Under the pieces are notes generated by a model. It did no database searches. It saw nothing but the letters and a program-made list of their open reading frames with translations, and was not told the origin of the DNA. A stretch of 12,997 nt of DNA. Source: Halocafeteria seosinensis. Taxonomy: Eukaryota > Sar > Bigyra > Bicosoecida. Below are positions 8,601-12,997 of the stretch, piece by piece (positions within the stretch are counted from its first letter, which is position 1; every line of letters begins with the position of its first letter). The position numbers were made by a program, and so were the translations under genes. The stretch lies in contig LVLI01000444.1 of the NCBI GenBank assembly GCA_001687465.1, positions 1 through 12,997 of the forward strand. Reading direction: 5' to 3'.

Positions 8601-10463
8601 TGCTGGATTCCGTTTGCCGCGGCAGAGGTGACACTTGTACGAAGCGACCAAGTCCCCTTGCGCGTTATGCCCAACATTTTCAAGCATAATTCGGCTCCTC
8701 TGGTCGCAGGCGATCTTATTAATACTTTCTGGTATCATAGATCGGATGTCTATTGACCCCCCGAAGCGTGCCTCCGCGCGACTTTTCCTACGCTTTAGAA
8801 AGGCTTCTATAAAGGACATTTTTACCCTAAAACCGGTTTTCCCGACGGCTATGGGTGGTACTCTCTGTTTGAGACTTCTTACTGCCGAATATGGTTTCAA
8901 TTCTATTGAAGAAGTGGAACAAAGCTCATCTAACAGACCCTCCCATTGCTCCGTGGCGATAATCTGTTCAAACTGATTACCATGGGAATATCCAAGGACT
9001 CCATCCACGATAGAAAACTTCTCAAGACGCGATTTTCGTGTTCTGTCTTTGTGTCCTCTCTTTAAGATGCTGCAACACCGCCGATATTCATCATTGTTGG
9101 TTGGATCCGATAATACCTGCTTTATTAAGTCTATCTCGCTTTGGCAGAGTCCTTCAGGTTCCGGTAGAGGAACGTCATTATTTCTGGACGGATTGGCAGC
9201 TTCTCTGTTCGTGTTTGTTCCAAAATGACTGGAAGGACGGACACCAGTGGAATTTCTTTCATTGCGACGTCCACACTGCCGTGCGTTACATCCTGGGGTT
9301 TCAGGTGGAGAGGAGTCATTATTTGCAGTAGCGTTTGTGTCGCTACTGTTCGTGGAGGCACTGACAGCTGTGGAATTTGTTGCCGTGGGACGTTCAGGCT
9401 GCCTTACGGTAGAAGAGAGGGTTTCAGCAAGCGAGCAGTCATTATTTATAGTCACGTTTCTGCTGCTACTGTTCCTGGAAGCCCTGACAGCAGTGGAATT
9501 GCTTGCATTGCGACGTCCACACTGCCTTACGTTAGATGCTGGGGTTTCAGGTCGAGAGGAGTCATTATTTGTAGTAGCGTTTGTGACGCTACTGTTCGTG
9601 GAGGCACTGAAAGCAGTGGAATTTGTTGCCCTGGGACGTTCACGCTGCCTTACGGTAGAAGAGAGGGTTTCAGCAAGAGAGAAGCCATTATTTGTAGTAA
9701 CATTTCTGCTGCTACTATTCCTGGAAGTACTGACAGCAGTGGAATTTGTTGCCCGAGTACCGCCCTCCCTGGGGTGCACATTGGGTCTACACTGGCGGAC
9801 GTTACGTCCTGTCTCTGCTCTTGAGTCTGTTCGAGGGCGCACACGACCACTTATCCCTGGTTCTGGGACACATGTGCTGCGATGCACAGCCCATATTGAT
9901 TCTGGAACTGTTATTCCTGCATTTGAAAGAATGGATCCAATGGTCGCCAGTCTATTTACAAGAATACTCTGCGGGTCTGTATGTATGAACTCATTCCCTA
10001 GAACGAAGGACCTAAGTGCCGCCAAAGCGACAGTTCCACAGTCTTGGGTTCCTCGTCTCTGACGGTGAAACTGTCCGCGTTGCACGTCCCAGTCGCGTAT
10101 ATTGAATCTTGAGGCGAAAGCCTCGGTGATTTCGCCTATTGTTTGTGGATTAGGCGGCGCGCCTGATGGCTCGAATAATTGAATTCGGCGGTTAGGTACG
10201 CTCACTCGAATCAGAATGTAGTGCTGATCCTGTAAGATGGGGAACAAATACTGCAACGAGGATTGCTGATTCTTGGATGTCGGCAGCGCAACGCATGAGC
10301 TTACCACCTTATCGGCTGTATGAGTTGGCGCCCAGCAATTCTCCCCAGTTCTAAGCAATTGCCAAAAGCCGGTATGCAGGAGTACGTTGGATCCCTGCAT
10401 ACACAATGGCTGCAACGACAAAATATAAGCGTCGAAAATTTCGTCTGACGAAATTTCGACCAA
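5565..10463 (-). CDS. Ulp1-like C48 protease / MULE transposase fusion protein (main exon)
   Basis: The open frame codes for about 1,632 residues. It is opened by a TTG at 10463, which is not a real start. The first in-frame ATG, at 10400, falls inside the protease domain, so upstream exons are needed. Domains in order: residues 7-190, a C48 cysteine protease with H81, E98 where Asp is usual, Q135 or Q140, and C142 in QDCG; about 235-409, Asn/Ser/Thr-rich 41-residue repeats; about 440-620, an unrecognised region with C611-x2-C614; about 640-745, acidic; about 820-850, a FAR1-like zinc finger (C822...H845-x-H847); about 1050-1340, a MULE core with D1056 or D1057, D1125, C1220-x2-H1223 and E1338; 1465-1475, a SWIM finger C-x-C-x5-C-x-H; about 1546-1582, basic GRG/GRP motifs. 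Residues 1484-1505 are probably an intron. The protein should transpose element B and may process SUMO or a similar modifier. Confidence is high for the domains and moderate for the exon ends. Confidence 0.88.
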   Translation of the reverse strand: MVEISSDEIFDAYILSLQPLCMQGSNVLLHTGFWQLLRTGENCWAPTHTADKVVSSCVALPTSKNQQSSLQYLFPILQDQHYILIRVSVPNRRIQLFEPSGAPPNPQTIGEITEAFASRFNIRDWDVQRGQFHRQRRGTQDCGTVALAALRSFVLGNEFIHTDPQSILVNRLATIGSILSNAGITVPESIWAVHRSTCVPEPGISGRVRPRTDSRAETGRNVRQCRPNVHPREGGTRATNSTAVSTSRNSSSRNVTTNNGFSLAETLSSTVRQRERPRATNSTAFSASTNSSVTNATTNNDSSRPETPASNVRQCGRRNASNSTAVRASRNSSSRNVTINNDCSLAETLSSTVRQPERPTATNSTAVSASTNSSDTNATANNDSSPPETPGCNARQCGRRNERNSTGVRPSSHFGTNTNREAANPSRNNDVPLPEPEGLCQSEIDLIKQVLSDPTNNDEYRRCCSILKRGHKDRTRKSRLEKFSIVDGVLGYSHGNQFEQIIATEQWEGLLDELCSTSSIELKPYSAVRSLKQRVPPIAVGKTGFRVKMSFIEAFLKRRKSRAEARFGGSIDIRSMIPESINKIACDQRSRIMLENVGHNAQGDLVASYKCHLCRGKRNPASTRVLDQEYLDAISAYDIDSSSESLGSVLDVDIQAEMESVSRIIQGDITNATRNGNINPQDDAERDSMLEHLEAERTYATQGEALPRNDNDDAEQAFVPVSENDGISSEEFSEVDSDGEEYNTRPRVLDTRPVETATEDSVEQLTTLFQYNLGINNAIEKLPGPFEQENADLSSEDFCDPRRQLPPSPADRNFSGFTEVGCPWRIRFTINQVTGEVQYTTENSHNHSCAHSADEIRELAQNDEEFWFSAAEQCLPPHPVLSGVCEALHRLDSPFRFVYAALFYIAAAEAAGHEPENPKFREIIDVLKHVRETMPAGLKTSLFSGYQLSTNEDVRRTQVAGRNYGCVLPISAGRYQPVLRETQIAPFFRRSTSAERTFSQLVQQYQSRRNSRRGWRCEQPDDGLIGTQRNCALFANGQQYKRGNKFGRKMHTLGVDDTRKVLKGPHRLFAFVTKCPCTHRSICLAYLLVYGQDSVPLDVTGLLAWSLHTMNSWYPEFNPKEFVSDKADEIVGAFTQFVSETAASGCEEALNGLEHLNFVPDEHLRSYSQDLNFMIESLMAPDISQGKLSILMAKFRHKYGEWGPAKDLISKCFAKQIRLCLYHVKKAFKENLRGIEDVLRAAGTEIVTDPNFRSNPDPHQILSYNQLERRLSRILYAKLWQEMSHLWLELRQDMLSQGFQDHVQYLENEWFNATWIYSFCAAGYVLPLHMTTTNNLCEAHFSLIKKAFFGRRRQKSAVSLIIELCGDPEEPFSYFFSPSCSGILKSSQPNLRAIQPEAVSRHYKSQDMLSKHFNSEPADRMVKVAADATTGSILLRIPRHYNHDDYDSHDVVLVELGNRRSGNSCSCAFYGECKHILFAQSLQVSFPFIVLFYGTKAIATRPTLQFRCMLEFSANFMEQEDPDEIVTISHFRGSSTRAIMPQTHVRTRARQPVRRGPGRLPGGTNSRNPSVARGRGAGRPTRQLDPEGNLIVTPPPSAPTSAEVDTLRASRTSSSSVQRSIQAFVPAAEYSG
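5949..6014 (-). other. In-frame 66-nt spliceosomal intron within the transposase frame
   Basis: Reading the minus strand, a consensus donor CAG|GTGAGT (first intron base 6014) pairs with the acceptor TTGCAG (last intron base 5949). The 66 nt are a multiple of three and contain no stop, so the open frame runs through them as 22 residues. The translated stretch (VSFPFIVLFYG and onward) is hydrophobic and sits directly after the SWIM finger, unlike its polar surroundings. Splicing joins FAQSLQ to FRCMLEF. It resembles the other introns of this gene in splice sites. Confidence 0.75.
9238..9762 (-). repeat. 123-bp in-frame tandem repeats coding the linker of the fusion protein
   Basis: Copies start at 9238, 9361, 9484, 9607 and 9730 on the plus strand, with an exact 123-bp period (41 codons), so the frame is kept. 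Two versions alternate. The 9361 and 9607 copies resemble each other most (shared long blocks such as TACGGTAGAAGAGAGGG). The 9484 copy belongs with the other version. The product is rich in Asn, Ser and Thr (NSTA, TNSS, NNDSS), with ETL or ETP and RQ(C/R/P) at fixed places, and is expected to be unstructured. It separates the protease from the rest of the protein. Confidence 0.85.
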
Positions 10464-10777
10464 GAAATAGTTAGTACAGAAAGCACAAAGCGGTTGGCAA
10501 TGAAGATACTATGCCCCAGGCGGGCTCATGTGGCAGTACTAGCATAAAGGAAGCACAATTGTGTCGACGGAGAACTAGCATCGCACCCGGAGAACTAGAT
10601 AAACAAACAGCGGCTTGAAACGGTAACATTGTGTTTCACTCCTTGGTGAGCAAATAGAGGATTCCAGATACGTATACACAACCCTCCACATCTCGGAGGC
10701 AGACCAGTTATTGTCCTCCCATGCCAAAATGAGCATGACAGTATAATTATAATGCATGAACAGTAAAGGCTATTTAC
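10445..10777 (-). other. Intron 2, a short unresolved exon, and the intron before the main exon
   Basis: The main exon most likely begins at 10444. A perfect TACTAAC branch sequence (10476-10470, minus strand) lies 27 nt upstream, and CAG ends at 10445. Between this and the exon 2 donor at 10777 there is room for a small exon. One candidate begins at 10691 after CTCCGAG, in the right phase for exon 2, and encodes DVEGCVYVSGILYLLTK, but its only late donor (GTGAAA, 10639) is one base out of phase with the main exon. A second candidate uses the acceptor TGGAG just downstream and a GTTTGT donor. I cannot decide between them. Confidence 0.5.
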
Positions 10778-11241
10778 CTTCCATTGTGCCTGCCTGAAGA
10801 AGACAGCGCAAGGAGGTAGTCTTCACAGTAATTCCCCCTCCTTCGACATCATCAGGTAGGCCGTCCAACAACGCGTATGTCTGTTGGCGTATGTTTTGAA
10901 GCTGAGTGTGTGTATACATGCTCATCTTTTGCGTTTGGTTGTTGGCTGGCTAAGCTTGTACTAGTATCTTGCCCAGTCAGTGGTCGTTCTCGATTGGTGT
11001 ATCCGCACCAGTGTTTTTCAGTGTGCTTGGTAGAGGATTCCAGGAGAAACAAGTGATTACTGAGAACACTCCTCGTACAATTGATTCCATTCAATGACTC
11101 ACGGAATGCCTCAGTACTACAGTATGTCCCTGCATTGCCCAGCACTCTGTGAAGTTGCTCCTTCGTCGCTGAGCGCTCCGCACGTACTGTCGCAGGGGCC
11201 AAGTTGTCCACAAAGGCAGGAGGATTGGGAGTGCTAGCCAT
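10778..11241 (-). CDS. Exons 1 and 2 of the protease-transposase gene
   Basis: Exon 1 runs from the ATG at 11241 to 11103 (MASTPNPPAFVDNLAP..., 139 nt) and ends one base into a codon at a consensus donor, GTGAGT (11102-11097). The acceptor CAG ends at 10946, with TACTAGT as a likely branch site (10966-10960). Exon 2 starts at 10945 with two bases that complete the codon. It then reads without a stop to 10778 (168 nt, including YTHTQLQNIRQQTYALLDG and ITVKTTSLRCLLQAGTMEG) and stops at another donor, GTAAAT. Intron 1 is 157 nt. The phase match, splice signals and protein-like composition together support the model. No known domain is visible in these roughly 100 residues. They probably precede the protease domain, since the main exon lacks a start codon. 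Confidence 0.65.
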
Positions 11242-12102
11242 ACCAGATCCTGCAGCAGAAGCATCGTGTATCGCTGGAGCGATGGACTCGTCGAAAGCGA
11301 TTCACTGGCGCAATGCCGCAAAGAGCTTCACAGAGACTGCAGCAAACGATCGACCAACAAAACTACGAAGGATAGTTGGACCAAACTGAAGGTACAGAAG
11401 CACCTGGGCAAGATTTTGCAGCGAGTAACTACACAAGAGCGATGCTAAACCAACAGAAAAACAAAAAGCGGCACTGACAGCTTCTCAAGCAGATGGAGCA
11501 GCACCTGGCCGGTGGCCTATCTGTCATGTTTGTGTGTGTGATCCACCTGGTTAAAACGCAGCATCCAGGAAAGGAGTAACTTATACAGTAACCGAGGTCG
11601 AGAACATTGTAACACTTGGTCCTAGGTATGTTGTAAAGACGAACGAAGCGTTCCATTCTTCGCCGCTGACAAGGCAAAGAAGGAAACACCATGCAAAGGA
11701 TCCGCCGACATGGCAGGAATCCGCAGGATAGGAGTGGAACCGGACAGTATCTCGGATCCAAACGCCATTGGAGAGAGAAAGAGAGGTGCTCGTAAACCGG
11801 TTGGAGCAATACTAATACACACCCCCACACACAACTTACACCAGGACAATGTAGTGAATTATATGGACTAAATCATGGATTTATGCCAAGTAGAGTTGAG
11901 TTTGCCATTGGACAGTAAGAGTAAAGTCCAATTGAAGAACGATACGCCAAACGGAGTTACTCTTCCTTCAGTGTATAAAGATCTCATGATACAGCCATGT
12001 TCCCTCGCTTTTAGCCACCTCTGCTCGTATGGCGCCAGTCCAGTCCCTCAGTCACTCTTGACTCAAGTCTTCCTGCGGGAGAGCTGAGGATACTGGATTC
12101 CA
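11242..12102. other. Region upstream of the fusion gene, no supported gene
   Basis: This stretch should hold the promoter of the minus-strand gene, but no TATA-like or initiator element stands out. Short plus-strand segments look faintly coding. An ATG at 11282 opens MDSSKAIHWRNAAKSF to a TGA at 11387. A second frame carries TKLKVQKHLGKILQRV to 11448. A third carries EKQKAALTASQADGAAPG followed by a Cys-rich CHVCVC to a TAA at 11552. They may be scraps of one decayed gene transcribed away from element B. A 70-codon frame at 11875-12087 has no recognisable content. Confidence 0.45.
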
Positions 12103-12997
12103 GTGGGAGTAAGCTGAGTTATGAGAACGTCATTTGGTGGTTGATATTTCTTATTCAAGATGTATTCGATCTGTGTGTAAAAGGATTTTGTACAGAACAC
12201 AATACTTGGTTTATAACACTTGGTCAGGTGCGTGAAACCAGAGGTCAGGCTGTCTTTAGGTACGCTGGTAGTCCTCAGCAGCACTAGTGGGAGTAAGCTG
12301 AGATATGAGAACGTCATTTGGTGGTTGATATTTCTTATTCAAGATGCATTCGCTCTGTGTGTAAAAGGATTTTGTACATAATACAATACTTTGTTTATAA
12401 TACTTGGTCAGGTGCGTGAAACCAGAGGTCAGACTGGTCTTTAGGTACGCTGGTAGTCCTCAGCAGCACTAGTGGGAGTAAGCTGAGATATGAGAACGTC
12501 ATTTGGTGGTTGATATTTCTTATTCAAGATGTATTCGATCTGTGTGTAAAAGGAGTTTGTACATAATACAATACTTTGTTTATAATACTTGGTCAGGTGC
12601 GTGAAACCAGAGGTCAGGCTGTCTTTAGGTCCGCTGGAATTCCTCAGCAGCACTAGTGGGAGTAACCTGAGATATGAGAACGTCATTTGGTGGTTGATAT
12701 TTCTTATTCAAGATGTATTCGCTCTGTGTGTAAAAGGATTTTGTACATAATACAATACTTGGTTTATAACACTTGGTCAGGTGCGTGAAACCAGAGGTCA
12801 GGCTGTCTTTAGGTACGCTGGTAGTCCTCAGCAGCACTAGTGGGAGTAAGCTGAGATATGAGAACGTCATTTGGTGGTTGATATTTCTTATTCAAGATGT
12901 ATTCGATCTGTGTGTAAAAGGAGTTTGTACATAATACAATACTNTGTTTATAATACTTGGTCAGGTGCGTGAAACCAGAGGTCAGGCTGTCTTTAGG
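12103..12997. repeat. 184-bp satellite-like tandem array, five copies to the window edge
   Basis: Copies begin with GTGGGAGTAAGCTGAG (GTAACCTGAG in the fourth) at 12103, 12287, 12472, 12656 and 12840. The spacings are 184, 185, 184 and 184 bp. The last copy is cut at 12997 after 158 bp, so the array continues outside. Copies are nearly identical. Copies 1 and 4 share ACTTGGTTTATAACACTTGG, whereas 2, 3 and 5 have ACTTTGTTTATAATACTTGG, and copies 3 and 5 match throughout the compared part. The 185-bp copy has an inserted base (AGACTGGTCT). Minus-strand frames of 81-84 codons recur in each copy, but 184 is not a multiple of three and they do not join, so they are not evidence of protein. The period is in the range of nucleosome-length satellites. 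Confidence 0.9.

Larger units (their letters stand above)
5179..11241 (-). mobile_element. Large MULE with an Ulp1-like protease-transposase gene, element B (ends not found)
   Basis: The span given is the gene span, not the element span. A MULE transposase core with SWIM finger sits in one protein with a C48 (Ulp1-like) protease domain, an architecture known from KAONASHI-type MULEs of plants. I compared by eye the sequence left of the gene (about 4640-5230) with the reverse complement of the sequence to its right (about 11300-12100). I found no terminal inverted repeat and no module resembling that of element A. Many MULEs lack long terminal repeats, so this does not argue against mobility. 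Confidence 0.55.

Noticed and set aside
9247-10062. 271-codon plus-strand frame antisense to the fusion gene
   Set aside because: It is the mirror of the 123-bp coding repeats. A period that is a multiple of three keeps all frames open. It has no domain, and the minus strand carries the protease and linker.
11429-11830. 133-codon minus-strand frame
   Set aside because: It is rich in Cys, Arg and Leu without any motif, its start is not supported, and it shows no link to the fusion gene's splice pattern.
12063-12870. Recurring minus-strand frames of 81-84 codons in the satellite
   Set aside because: Each is confined to about one and a half repeat copies. The 184-bp period shifts the frame every copy, so similarity between them only reflects DNA repetition.
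1-12997. CRISPR array or prokaryotic defence system
   Set aside because: The short repeats form inverted transposon ends without unique spacers of constant length. The splice signals and MULE genes show a eukaryotic genome.

Overview
The window is eukaryotic and transposon-rich. The signs are spliceosomal introns (GTGAGT and GTAAAT donors, CAG acceptors, TACTAAC-like branch sites) in a long minus-strand gene, no bacterial-style operons, a satellite-type tandem array, and two Mutator-like (MULE) transposase genes. The taxon cannot be fixed from sequence alone. Long, intron-poor coding exons, introns of roughly 65-200 nt and moderate G+C would fit an algal or protist genome (a red alga is one guess, low confidence). 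Two ambiguous bases (452 and 12944) suggest draft assembly.

Left third (about 141-3131): a compact MULE, here called element A. Its ends carry inverted arrays of a 30-32 bp module, three units on the left and five on the right, and the inverted similarity runs inward to about 264 and 2917. Between them lies a plus-strand transposase with a DDE core, SWIM finger, AT-hook and CCHC zinc knuckle. Its reading frame changes at least once near the C-terminus and apparently three times in the N-terminal part, so this copy is probably decayed, or partly mis-sequenced at the N.

Middle (about 5179-11241, minus strand): a much larger MULE gene, element B. A 4.9-kb open frame encodes an N-terminal Ulp1-like (C48) cysteine protease, a disordered linker built from 123-bp in-frame repeats, an uncharacterised CxxC-bearing region, an acidic stretch, a FAR1-like zinc finger, a MULE DDE core, a SWIM finger and a basic AT-hook-like tail. 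The open frame contains an in-frame 66-nt intron. Phase-matched upstream exons start at an ATG at 11241. The 3' end may continue in other frames to about 5179. Terminal repeats of element B were not found.

The sequence between the two elements (3143-5178) holds only a doubtful minus-strand gene remnant and small inverted repeats. Right of element B, 11242-12102 holds no well-supported gene. The window ends inside a tandem array with a 184-bp period (12103-12997, five copies, the last cut by the window edge).

The two transposases would each act on their own terminal repeats. The SUMO/ubiquitin-like protease domain fused to the second resembles the ULP1-bearing MULEs (KAONASHI type) known from plants. 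Its role there is not settled.
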